Positions 5,486-12,200 of a stretch of DNA of 12,200 bases are shown one piece after another. This DNA comes from Gammaproteobacteria bacterium. GTDB lineage: Bacteria > Pseudomonadota > Gammaproteobacteria > Enterobacterales > Alteromonadaceae. A program made the translations under genes and the position numbers. The notes beneath the pieces were generated by a model. It was given only the letters and a program-made list of their open reading frames with translations, was not told the origin of the DNA and searched no databases. The first letter of the stretch is position 1. Each line of letters starts with the position of its first letter. The DNA is taken from assembly GCA_027484495.1 (NCBI GenBank), contig JAIXSW010000021.1, positions 1 through 12,200 on the forward strand, written 5' to 3'.

Positions 5486-7459
5486 TTATTTCTCCAGTTT
5501 TAGCGTGTAACTGCCGCTGCCACTGACTGCTTTGATCAGCACCCGGTAATAGGCGCTGTTGGCCGCATAACTCAATGATTCTTTTGCCGTGCCTGAAGTG
5601 GACTGCGCCACATTGACCCAGCTGGAGCCATTCCAGCGCTGCAGGTATAAATCAAAGTTCGCGGTCGCAGGCCCGGTTAGTGTCAGCCGGATAGTGCCGC
5701 CACCGTACTGAAAATAACTGTTGTTTGGCACTATCGCCTGCGCGCCGTTGGCCAGGGTGCCGCTGTAGGTTTCTCCGCTCGCAGCGGCAACCAACGAAAA
5801 GCTGATGGTCGGTGCTGGTGTGCCGATCTGCGCCAACGCAAACCCTGAATCGGTGCCATTCCACCACAGACTGTTGGTGCCTTTGCTGGTCAGCGCATTG
5901 GGGAAATTACGGTTAAATTCAGCGCTGCTGTTACCGTCGTATAAGTCGGTCGCATCACTGCGATTGCGTTTATTTTCCGGGTCGCGTTTACCGTCGGCGT
6001 GCTCCATCTGGATATAAGGTTTCCATTCATTGGAGTTATCACCGCTCGGGTCGACGTGCCAGACTGCCAGGCCTTGATCTGGCTGGTATTGTTGCTGGCC
6101 GCTCTGGTGAATGGCTTCCAGATAAAACGCTTCTGCGGTATTGGCCGGATTGCTCCAGCGATACAGCTGATGGCTTTCTGAGGTATGGCTCAGCAAACCA
6201 GACGGCGCCTGACTATTCAGTTTCGGGTTCAGTTCAATCACGCTGTCCCAGCCAGCCAGATGACGTAAGACGCCGACCGGCGGCGTCGGTTTAAATTTGT
6301 TCTGCGCGCCAATGGCGCCATAACCCATCAGGCAAAATGAGGCGACTGAGCCTTCAGAGCTGCCGTCGTAGTCATACAAGTCGGGCCAACCGAATAACAA
6401 ATGGCCACTTTCGTGGACAAAAGTACCAATGGCCATATTGCTGCCCATGTTGGTGATTTGATAACGCGACGTACAGACGCCGTCAGCACAGAATTTGGGC
6501 GACAGACCGCCCATATGTGGCCATAAGCCTTTGGACCAGGCGCTGTCGGCTTCACCGGCATAAAAGAAATTCAGCCCGAGAATTTGTTTGCTGCTGTTGG
6601 TGGTCAGTGTAGAAAAATCAAAGCCTTCGGTTTTATCCAGCCAGTTTAACGCTTCCGAGATCAACTCCATCGAACGCACCGATGCCGATAAGCTGTTATC
6701 GGTGTAATACGCCTTGTTCTTCTTCGCGGTGTAATAGCGCGTGACGCTGTTCTGATAATCCAGTTTACCAGCCGACACCGTGCGAAAATAACCGCGTACT
6801 GACTGCGCATTGCCAAAACCGCTGTAATTGAGGTCATTGAGGAAACTCTCGACCTGAGTTTTGCTGATGGTTCCGGCCTGATCCGGGAACTGAATAATCA
6901 CGGTCAGGCCTTTGACGGTAGCCGGCAAAGCGCTGGTACTGATATCCGTGGCCAACACTGCGGCGTCGTCAGCTGGTTCGTCATGCAAATGTGCTGTGTG
7001 CTCTGGTTGCTGTTGACCGAATAACTGTTGTTGCGCTTGTTTCACCAAGGCAGCTCTGGCGGCGGCGGATAAACCCGGTTCTGCCTGAACCATCGATGTT
7101 TCTGCTGTAGCCTCCGGCTGATCAGCTTTGGCTTTGGCCGGCGGTAACGCCAGCTGTCCGGTTGATTCAATGCTGTTACCGTCGGCACTGACGCGGCCAT
7201 AGGCATAACCCTTTAACTGCGCGTCGTAGATCACCAACCGGCCGTCAGCTAACCGTTGTTCGGCGAAAAAACTGTTGCCGGACAAATAGATCGTTAACAT
7301 GTTTCCGCCGGGTTGGCGGAACTGAAAGGGCTGGTTGGCATAAGGGATTGCGGCTTGGGCTGTACTGACCCAAAGACTGGCTGTGCTGGTCAGCACGGTA
7401 CTTAACAGCACTGCTGAGCAGGCAGCTGAAAAAGCCTGCAGGCGAAATGTATAAGGCAT
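5486..7459 (-). CDS. Secreted M6-family zinc metalloprotease with C-terminal PPC-like domain
   Basis: A 657-residue protein starting at ATG 7459 with AGGAA about seven bases upstream. Residues 1-36 form a signal peptide ending T-A-Q-A. Residues 37-104 resemble the M6 propeptide (ADGRLVIYDAQLKGYAYGRVSADG). Residues 105-175 are a low-complexity A/Q/E-rich linker. The catalytic domain follows, starting near VKGLTVIIQFPD. Its zinc site is H349-E-S-G-H353 with the likely third ligand D360 in GWPDLYDYD; M6 members with one extra residue before the glycine are known. 'FCLMGYGA' downstream resembles the Met-turn region. Residues 562-657 (GETYSGTL...FDLYLQRWNGSSW...YYRVLIKAVSGSGSYTLKL) look like a bacterial pre-peptidase C-terminal (PPC) domain, usually removed or used in export and binding. 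Relatives include immune inhibitor A and PrtV, which break down extracellular proteins. The gene is transcribed alone. Confidence 0.9.
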   Translation of the reverse strand: MPYTFRLQAFSAACSAVLLSTVLTSTASLWVSTAQAAIPYANQPFQFRQPGGNMLTIYLSGNSFFAEQRLADGRLVIYDAQLKGYAYGRVSADGNSIESTGQLALPPAKAKADQPEATAETSMVQAEPGLSAAARAALVKQAQQQLFGQQQPEHTAHLHDEPADDAAVLATDISTSALPATVKGLTVIIQFPDQAGTISKTQVESFLNDLNYSGFGNAQSVRGYFRTVSAGKLDYQNSVTRYYTAKKNKAYYTDNSLSASVRSMELISEALNWLDKTEGFDFSTLTTNSSKQILGLNFFYAGEADSAWSKGLWPHMGGLSPKFCADGVCTSRYQITNMGSNMAIGTFVHESGHLLFGWPDLYDYDGSSEGSVASFCLMGYGAIGAQNKFKPTPPVGVLRHLAGWDSVIELNPKLNSQAPSGLLSHTSESHQLYRWSNPANTAEAFYLEAIHQSGQQQYQPDQGLAVWHVDPSGDNSNEWKPYIQMEHADGKRDPENKRNRSDATDLYDGNSSAEFNRNFPNALTSKGTNSLWWNGTDSGFALAQIGTPAPTISFSLVAAASGETYSGTLANGAQAIVPNNSYFQYGGGTIRLTLTGPATANFDLYLQRWNGSSWVNVAQSTSGTAKESLSYAANSAYYRVLIKAVSGSGSYTLKLEK

Positions 7460-7587
7460 GGCGGTGTTCCTGTTGCAAAATGTTGGATGATGCAGCTCTG
7501 TGGCTACTGGACGGTCTGTGTTAGCAGATCCGGCTCCAGACTAGTTGGTTTTGGCCAGGCAAAGCGGGAACAACGACGGCAAAAAAA

Positions 7588-7606
7588 TGATATTTCTGTG
7601 ATATTT
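7588..7606. repeat. Direct repeat TGATATTT, 11-bp period, upstream of the protease
   Basis: TGATATTT occurs at 7588-7595 and 7599-7606, one helical turn apart, in an AT-rich patch about 130 bases upstream of the protease start. The spacing allows binding of two subunits on the same DNA face. It may be chance in AT-rich DNA; no regulator can be named. Confidence 0.25.
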
Positions 7607-7632
7607 TTTTGAATTTCGAATGAAAAAGGAAC

Positions 7633-7655
7633 AGGCTTTTATTTTTCAAAAGCCT
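7633..7655 (-). terminator. Terminator-like hairpin downstream of the LytTR operon
   Basis: AGGCTTTT (7633-7640) and AAAAGCCT (7648-7655) form a perfect eight-pair stem with a seven-base loop. On the minus strand it is followed by GTTCCTTTTTC, a U-run that starts five bases late. It lies about 95 bases past the response regulator stop. A second concentric dyad, TTTCGAAT (7614-7621) and ATTCGAAA (7661-7668), surrounds it. It is the likely end of the three-gene signalling operon. Confidence 0.55.
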
Positions 7656-7750
7656 TCGTTATTCGAAAATAGTTATCTTTGAAACAAAATGAAGATTTTC
7701 CCGGCCAGCGCCCGGTGAAACAACAGCTTGCAGTACCAGGGCGAGGCAGG

Positions 7751-8479
7751 TTAGAGCTCGGCCAGCCGGCCTTCCCAGTTTTGTTTGTAACGTCTTGAAG
7801 CAGTGACCACTTTGCCGTCAGATAAAGTGAACTGATAGTCGTTGTGGTGGGTTTTCACTTTGTGCACATGGTGCAGATTGACCAGAATAGAGCGGTGAAT
7901 TTGCACAAAATGCGCCGGTAGCCGCTGCAGCAATTCTTTCATGGTTTCCCGGATCACCAGATTTTCCGACAGAGTCTGCACACACATATAATTGCCAGCC
8001 GCTTCAATCACCCGCACATCGATATCATCGAGCAACAACGTAGAAGCGCCGGTACGGAAGGTCAGTTTATGCGGCTGCGCCACTGCACTAAGCGGCTGGT
8101 TTTTATCCAGCGTGGTCCGCACATCAAGCAGGCACTGCGCCAGGCGCTGGCGCGATACCGGCTTTAGCAGATAATCAAAGGCAAAATGTTCAAAAGCCGA
8201 AAACGCATATTGCTCATAAGCGGTGACCAGCACCAGCAGTGGCGGACTTAATGCCGACGCTTTGTTCAGCTGCTTCAGGATGTCGATGCCTTTCAGTCCC
8301 GGCATTTGAATATCCAGAAACACCAAATCGACCTGATACTGCTGTAAATACGTCAGCGTGTCGTCGCCGTTATCAAAACAGGCGTCGATTTGCAGATTCG
8401 GATAATTGGCAAGTTTGGCTTTCAGATTACTGATCGCCAGCGGTTCATCGTCCGCGATCACCAGCCGGATGGGCTGCAT
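7751..8479 (-). CDS. LytR/AlgR-type response regulator (REC + LytTR DNA-binding domain)
   Basis: A 242-residue protein. The REC domain (about 1-120) has the acidic pair D10-D11, phospho-acceptor D56 in LVFLDIQMPG, T86 in LVTAYEQYA and K106 in LLKPV, so all the residues for phosphorylation are present. Residues about 140-240 form a LytTR domain; I see IEAAGNYMCVQT, VQIHRSILVNLHHV and the basic SRRYKQNW end. LytTR proteins bind pairs of direct repeats upstream of target genes. It is the last gene of an operon with two LytS-type kinases, starts 35 bases inside the end of the second kinase gene, and has a near-perfect ribosome site. Its targets are not shown; the AT-rich repeats upstream of the M6 protease and the repeat upstream of its own operon are candidates. 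The assignment is sure. Confidence 0.93.
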   Translation of the reverse strand: MQPIRLVIADDEPLAISNLKAKLANYPNLQIDACFDNGDDTLTYLQQYQVDLVFLDIQMPGLKGIDILKQLNKASALSPPLLVLVTAYEQYAFSAFEHFAFDYLLKPVSRQRLAQCLLDVRTTLDKNQPLSAVAQPHKLTFRTGASTLLLDDIDVRVIEAAGNYMCVQTLSENLVIRETMKELLQRLPAHFVQIHRSILVNLHHVHKVKTHHNDYQFTLSDGKVVTASRRYKQNWEGRLAEL

Positions 8480-9572
8480 ATAACACCTCCAATGGTAAAT
8501 TCAGCCGGGCGTAAAAGCCGCTGGCCGGCTGTAATAAAGTCAGACTGGCGCGATCGCCAAACAACAGTTCCAGTCGTTCGCGCAGTTGTTGCAGACTGGC
8601 TGGCACTAAGTGTTCAGGCCAGATGGGCGCTGCTGGATCGGCCGCTTCGCTCTGAATGGCAAATAACAAAGATTGCGTGGTGCGTTGCAACACGACCTGT
8701 AAATGGATCGGGCCGCTGTGCTCAGCGACAGTTGCCAAAATGGCATGTTCGGCCAGCGGCTGGAACAATAAAGTCGGCAGTTGCAGTGCAGGCAATAAAG
8801 CAGAAGATGCCGGATCAAGCTGCCACTCCAGCACTAGCCGCTCGCCAAACCGGACCTGCTGAATGGCAAGATAAGCCTCCAGCGCTTGTAATTCTTCTTT
8901 GAGCGGCACCCACTGGTCATCCTGATTCTTCAGTGAGTGGCGTAAAAATGCCGACAACTGTTGGATCAGGTCTTCGGCGGCGAGGCCTTTGCGGCTGACG
9001 ATCAATGAATTCAGCGCATTGAGCGTATTAAACATAAAATGTGGATTAACCTGATACCGCAGCACTTTCAACCGGGCCTGGCGGGCTTGTCGCAACAATT
9101 GCTGGCGGTTTTCCAGCTGCTGCAGCGTGAAAAAATTCAGCTTCATCAGCAAAAATACGCCGATCCAGCCGCAGAGTGGTAATAACACCAACTGAATACC
9201 CAAGATAAAATAATGGCTCCAGTGCGTGATGCTGTCGGGCCCGCTTTTCATCGCATAATGCGTCAGCAGATATTGCCGCAACGGGATCAGCAGCAATAAC
9301 AATGGCGCCAGATACAGCGCGAGGCGTTTCAGCTGCTGCTGTGGACTGATCGGCCGCGCCAGTTCCCGCGCACCGAGCCAGCCGGTGACGCTGATATTGA
9401 TCACGGTGATCAGCGTATAGGTGGCCAGATACGGGAACGATGCTTCTTGTTGCAGTGGGATCAGCAAGCTCAGATGAGTGTATTTCACTAACAAATAAAT
9501 CAGCCAATATAGATTGTGCCAGAACCAGAAACGGGTCAGCTGCAGCGTCTGTGCAGGTGTCGGGCTTATCAT
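8445..9572 (-). CDS. LytS/YehU-type sensor kinase paralogue with degenerate ATP-binding domain (likely pseudokinase)
   Basis: A 375-residue inner-membrane protein whose ATG (9572) overlaps the previous kinase stop as ATGA, so it is coupled to it. Residues 1-145 contain about four or five hydrophobic helices (near 13-36, 47-65, 85-103, 118-145). A short coiled stretch follows (LQQLENRQQLLRQARQARLK). The His_kinase box (PF06580) is intact: LRYQVNPHFMFNTLNALNSL with H178. The ATPase part is not normal. The N-box reads QPLAEH276 where active members have QPLVEN. The region that should carry DxGxG reads IQSEAADPAAP, and the GxGL motif is absent (VPASLQQLRERLELLFGD), although the following helix and GFYARLNLPLE end are recognisable. 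I infer that it cannot bind ATP normally. It may be phosphorylated in trans by, or sense signals for, the neighbouring intact kinase. It is not a truncated gene: length and the frame are full. Confidence 0.85.
   Translation of the reverse strand: MISPTPAQTLQLTRFWFWHNLYWLIYLLVKYTHLSLLIPLQQEASFPYLATYTLITVINISVTGWLGARELARPISPQQQLKRLALYLAPLLLLLIPLRQYLLTHYAMKSGPDSITHWSHYFILGIQLVLLPLCGWIGVFLLMKLNFFTLQQLENRQQLLRQARQARLKVLRYQVNPHFMFNTLNALNSLIVSRKGLAAEDLIQQLSAFLRHSLKNQDDQWVPLKEELQALEAYLAIQQVRFGERLVLEWQLDPASSALLPALQLPTLLFQPLAEHAILATVAEHSGPIHLQVVLQRTTQSLLFAIQSEAADPAAPIWPEHLVPASLQQLRERLELLFGDRASLTLLQPASGFYARLNLPLEVLYAAHPAGDRGR
8484..8490 (-). promoter_or_regulatory. Strong ribosome site GGAGGTG inside the second kinase gene
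   Basis: On the minus strand GGAGGTG ends four bases before the ATG at 8479, fixing the start of the response regulator within the last twelve codons of the kinase. It is the strongest Shine-Dalgarno match in the operon, so the regulator is probably made in larger amounts than the kinases, whose own sites are weak. Confidence 0.8.
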
Positions 9573-10606
9573 GATGTACTCTGTTGTTGCGGCAGCGCGA
9601 TGGCAACGACGAAACCGGCCGGCAGACTCTGTACCACCAGTTGGGCCTTCTCGCCGAAATGCTGAAAGAGCCGGTCGCGGATATTGCGCAGGCCCACGCC
9701 GGTGCCGTGACTGGTATGCGTTTGCTCACCAGGGCCATCATCCTGCACCGACAGCTGAACCTGCCCGTCCTGCTGACTACCGATAATGGTGATTGTGGCG
9801 CCATTTTGCCGGGCGGCCACCGCGTATTTGATCGCGTTTTCTACCAGTGGTTGTAGCAATAATGCCGGCACCAGTTGTTGTTTCACCTGTTCATCAACTT
9901 GCCAGTTCACCCGCAGTTTGTCGCCAAAGCGGGTTTTCTGCAGCGTCAGATAGGCTTCAATCGCACCCAGCTCATCGGCCAGCCGCACCAGCGAATCGGG
10001 CGAGTGGCTCAGCGAATAACGTAAAAAGGTCGATAGTTGTTCCGACATCAGCTCGGCGTCGTCAAACCGCTCGGCTTCGAGCAGCGCACAAACCGAATTC
10101 AGTGCATTAAACGTGAAATGCGGATTCAGCTGATGCCGCAATGCCTGCAGCTCAAGCTGCTGAATATTCTGCGCCAGCCGGTGTGATTCCTGCAGCTGAG
10201 CCTGCTGCTGACAATACCGGTTAAAGCTGAGAAAACCGGCCGCCCAGACAAAAATTTCCAACGCATGCGTGTCGAGCTGCCCGAGTAATAAATTCAGATG
10301 AAAATCATATTTTTGCCACAGCGACATACTGGCGTAGTTAAACAGTGGGATGTAACAGAGCGCGAGCACTGCCGTAGCCAGAAATAACCGTAAGGCCGAC
10401 AACTGCCAGCGATTGGCCACCGTTATCAGTGCACTGGTCAGGCCCAGTTGCACGACTAAAGCGCCCATCGACAACAAAAAATACTTCAGTTCGAGTTTTT
10501 CCTTCCACACCAGCACTTCCAGCAGCAGGTTTATCACTTCAAACGAAGCGACTGCGCACCAGAACCACAGGTTAAAACGAAATAAACGGGCTAAATCCAA
10601 CGGCAT
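9569..10606 (-). CDS. LytS/YehU-type sensor histidine kinase, catalytically intact
   Basis: A 345-residue inner-membrane protein, first gene of the operon. The N-terminal half has about four helices (near 10-30, 40-62, 70-90 and 111-130) with no recognisable extracellular sensor domain. A helix (QQQAQLQESHRLAQNIQQLELQ) leads to the PF06580 histidine box LRHQLNPHFTFNALNSV with H163. The HATPase domain is complete: N-box LLLQPLVEN257AIKYA, G1 box D289-D-G-P-G293, G2 box G301-T-G-V-G-L-R-N308. It should autophosphorylate and pass the phosphate to the LytTR regulator encoded two genes on. The start at 10606 is the first ATG, though the ribosome site is poor. Its last codons overlap the next gene by four bases. 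The kind of signal sensed cannot be read from the sequence; relatives respond to pyruvate, cell-wall state or membrane potential. Confidence 0.93.
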   Translation of the reverse strand: MPLDLARLFRFNLWFWCAVASFEVINLLLEVLVWKEKLELKYFLLSMGALVVQLGLTSALITVANRWQLSALRLFLATAVLALCYIPLFNYASMSLWQKYDFHLNLLLGQLDTHALEIFVWAAGFLSFNRYCQQQAQLQESHRLAQNIQQLELQALRHQLNPHFTFNALNSVCALLEAERFDDAELMSEQLSTFLRYSLSHSPDSLVRLADELGAIEAYLTLQKTRFGDKLRVNWQVDEQVKQQLVPALLLQPLVENAIKYAVAARQNGATITIIGSQQDGQVQLSVQDDGPGEQTHTSHGTGVGLRNIRDRLFQHFGEKAQLVVQSLPAGFVVAIALPQQQSTS

Positions 10607-10636
10607 TTGTGATGGCTCTGCGGGGGCTATTGGCTC

Positions 10637-10667
10637 AGTATATGAGCAAACACCGGGGGCAGGGCAA
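10637..10667 (-). promoter_or_regulatory. Possible promoter of the kinase/regulator operon
   Basis: On the minus strand TTGCCC (complement of 10662-10667) and TATACT (complement of 10637-10642) are separated by 19 bases, followed about 30 bases later by the first kinase ATG. The -10 is good, the -35 is moderate and the spacing is longer than ideal. The repeat at 10693-10711 lies about 25 bases upstream of the -35, where an activator would sit. Confidence 0.35.
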
Positions 10668-10692
10668 GTGCGGGTTCAGCGGACGCAGCGCT

Positions 10693-10711
10693 GGGATAAG
10701 CAGGGATAAGC
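10693..10711. repeat. Tandem direct repeat GGGATAAGC, 10-bp period
   Basis: GGGATAAGC occurs at 10693-10701 and 10703-10711 (on the minus strand GCTTATCCC twice). The copies are perfect and one helical turn apart, between the ComM gene and the signalling operon. The position fits an activator or autoregulatory site of the operon. LytTR sites are also direct repeats but usually spaced about two turns apart, so the link is only a suggestion. The rest of the 178-base gap shows no clear terminator for comM; AAACCTG (10716-10722) and CAGGTTT (10762-10768) form only a long-range pair. Confidence 0.45.
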
Positions 10712-10784
10712 GGGGAAACCTGATTGTCACACTGTTGTTTGTCCGGCGCTGAACCTATGACCAGGTTTACTCGCCCAAGCCTCC

Positions 10785-12200
10785 TTATTCACGCAAATAG
10801 CGCAGCAATTTGTCAAAAGCCCGGTAGCTCAGCGCTTCGAGTAAATGAGCGCGGTTGATCTCGGTGCAATCGGCCAGATCGGCCACAGTGCGCGCGACTT
10901 TCCATAACTTATGAAAGCTACGGCTCGACAGCTGTAGTTGTTGCACTGCCTGCTCCAGAAAGATGCTGTCGGCGCTGTGCAGCGGACAACAGCGCTCCAG
11001 CTCACCACTGCTGAGGCGGGCATTCGGTTTGCCCTGACGGCTCAGCTGACGTTCCCGTCCAGCCAGCACCCGTGCCGCGACCTGAGCGCTGCTGTCGCCA
11101 GTCTGGGCCTGACTGAGCTGGCCGGCCGGCAATAACGGCACTTCAAGCTGTAAATCAATCCGGTCCGTCAGCGGACCGGAAATCCGCGCCAGATAACGCA
11201 GAATTTGTTCCTTACTGGCGCGACCATCCAGATGGTGCCCGGTCGGACTTGGGTTCAGTGCTGCCACCAGCTGAAACTGCGCCGGAAACTCGGCCTGACG
11301 ACCGGCCCTGGAGATATGTACCACCCCGGTTTCCAGCGGCTCGCGCAGCGCGTCCAGCACATGACGCTGAAATTCCGGCAGTTCGTCGAGGAATAACACG
11401 CCATGATGCGCCAGCGAAATTTCGCCGGGTTTGGGTAATTTGCCGCCGCCGGCCAGTGCCGGAGCCGAGCTGGTATGGTGAGGCTGGCGAAAAGGCCGCT
11501 GGCGGAAACCGCCCGGTGCCGACAAGGCCGCAATCGAATATAAAGCGGCACTTTCCAGTGCTTCACTGAAAGTCAGCGGTGGCAAAATCCCCGGCAGGCG
11601 CTGCGCCAGCATCGACTTGCCAGTACCAGGCGGACCGTACATCAGCAAATTATGCGAGCCGCAGGCAGCGATCTCTAATGCCCGTTTGGCATGTTGTTGG
11701 CCTTTCACATCCGATAAACACAGTGGGTTATTTATAGGTGTCGCGACTGGTGCGGGGATGGCGGGTAATGCCTGCTGGCCGAGTAAATGGCTATGTACCT
11801 GCAGCAGGTGCCAGGCGCCGAGCACGCCGGCATCGGGTATTTGCTGCGCTGCGATGGCGTTTTGCATCGGCAACAATAATGCTCGACCGGCTTGTTGCGC
11901 CGCCAGTGCCAGTGGAATTTCACCGACAATAGGCCGGATCTCACCGGAAAGCGCCAGCTCGCCGTAAAACTCGGTGTCCGCCACTGCAGAGGCAGGTAGC
12001 TGGCCACTGGCGACCAGAATGCCAATTGCGATCGGCAAGTCAAACCGGCCACCTTCTTTGGGTAAATCGGCAGGAGCCAGGTTGACGATTATTTTGCGGT
12101 CCGGAAAGTCAAAACCACAGGTCAGCAACGCGCTGCGCACCCGATCCCGTGCTTCCCGTACAGTGGTTTCCGCCAGGCCTACCAGCTGAAATGCCGGCAA
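10785..12200 (-). CDS. comM: ComM/YifB family AAA+ ATPase (Mg-chelatase-like), N-terminus outside window
   Basis: An open frame of 471 codons running in from the right edge to TAA at 10785. The first codon seen (TTG) is internal; by comparison with E. coli YifB/ComM (about 506 residues) roughly 35 residues are missing. The N-terminal ChlI/Lon-like domain shows VGLAETTVREARDRVRSALL, IIVNLAPADLPKEGGRFDLPIA and the GELALSG loop. The ATPase core has Walker A GPPGTGKS (coded at 11613-11636), Walker B VLFLDELPEF (11370-11399) and the LVAALNPSPTG region. RISGPLTDRIDLQLEVP and the Mg_chelatase_C domain (LSSRSFHKLWKVARTVADL) follow. In Vibrio and Haemophilus ComM is a hexameric branch-migration helicase that helps integrate transforming DNA. 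It is widely conserved also in bacteria not known to be competent. No competence genes are seen nearby. The identity is sure. Confidence 0.95.
   Translation of the reverse strand: MPAFQLVGLAETTVREARDRVRSALLTCGFDFPDRKIIVNLAPADLPKEGGRFDLPIAIGILVASGQLPASAVADTEFYGELALSGEIRPIVGEIPLALAAQQAGRALLLPMQNAIAAQQIPDAGVLGAWHLLQVHSHLLGQQALPAIPAPVATPINNPLCLSDVKGQQHAKRALEIAACGSHNLLMYGPPGTGKSMLAQRLPGILPPLTFSEALESAALYSIAALSAPGGFRQRPFRQPHHTSSAPALAGGGKLPKPGEISLAHHGVLFLDELPEFQRHVLDALREPLETGVVHISRAGRQAEFPAQFQLVAALNPSPTGHHLDGRASKEQILRYLARISGPLTDRIDLQLEVPLLPAGQLSQAQTGDSSAQVAARVLAGRERQLSRQGKPNARLSSGELERCCPLHSADSIFLEQAVQQLQLSSRSFHKLWKVARTVADLADCTEINRAHLLEALSYRAFDKLLRYLRE

Noticed and set aside
10716..10768. Long-range inverted repeat AAACCTG ... 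CAGGTTT after comM
   Set aside because: Seven bases with a 39-base loop and no T-run is within chance expectation.
10785..12200. CDS start at 12200 as a real start
   Set aside because: The codon is TTG within the conserved ComM N-terminal domain; family length shows that the true start lies beyond the window.
1..12200. CRISPR array, tRNA or rRNA genes, insertion sequences, prophage
   Set aside because: No regularly spaced long repeats, no cloverleaf or rRNA-like sequence, and no transposase or integrase frame was seen on either strand.

Overview
The window looks like a piece of a gammaproteobacterial chromosome. The signs are a ComM/YifB ATPase whose sequence is close to the enterobacterial type, a small DUF3718 secreted protein (a family seen mainly in Alteromonadales and relatives), LytS/LytTR-type signalling genes, and good Shine-Dalgarno sites. 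A Rheinheimera/Alishewanella/Arsukibacterium-like host is my best guess; this is inference, not proof. Base composition is in the low-to-mid 50s %GC over most of the window but visibly AT-rich (about 40 %GC) in the first 735 bases.

Left edge (1-735, minus strand): the N-terminal 245 residues of a GT61 (DUF563) glycosyltransferase, probably the end of a surface-polysaccharide cluster that runs off the window. A 500-base spacer with no convincing gene follows. It holds a 22-bp dyad just upstream of the glycosyltransferase and a three-copy, 13-bp-period direct repeat just upstream of the next gene.

Plus-strand block (1237-4654): four separately spaced genes. They encode a six-helix DUF4386-like membrane protein, an unrecognised four-helix membrane protein, an exported beta-lactamase-fold serine hydrolase (SISK...YSG...HSG) and a GNAT acetyltransferase. 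Each is followed closely by a stem-loop, mostly without a real U-tract. The convergent gap after the GNAT gene (4655-4916) is full of hairpins and contains an inverted pair of REP-like palindromes (4811-4887).

Minus-strand block (4917-7459): a DUF3718 secreted protein, and upstream of it a secreted M6-family zinc metalloprotease (HESGH...D) with a C-terminal PPC-like domain. The protease ends in a textbook intrinsic terminator.

Minus-strand signalling operon (7751-10606): two LytS/YehU-type histidine kinases in tandem, then a LytTR response regulator, translationally coupled by 4-nt and 35-nt overlaps. The first kinase has a normal ATP-binding domain. The second keeps the histidine box and membrane domain but has lost the N-box asparagine and both glycine boxes, so it looks like a pseudokinase partner. 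A 10-bp-period direct repeat and a possible promoter lie upstream. This kinase/pseudokinase/regulator cassette is the most interesting content of the window.

Right edge (10785-12200, minus strand): most of a ComM/YifB AAA+ ATPase whose N terminus lies beyond the window.
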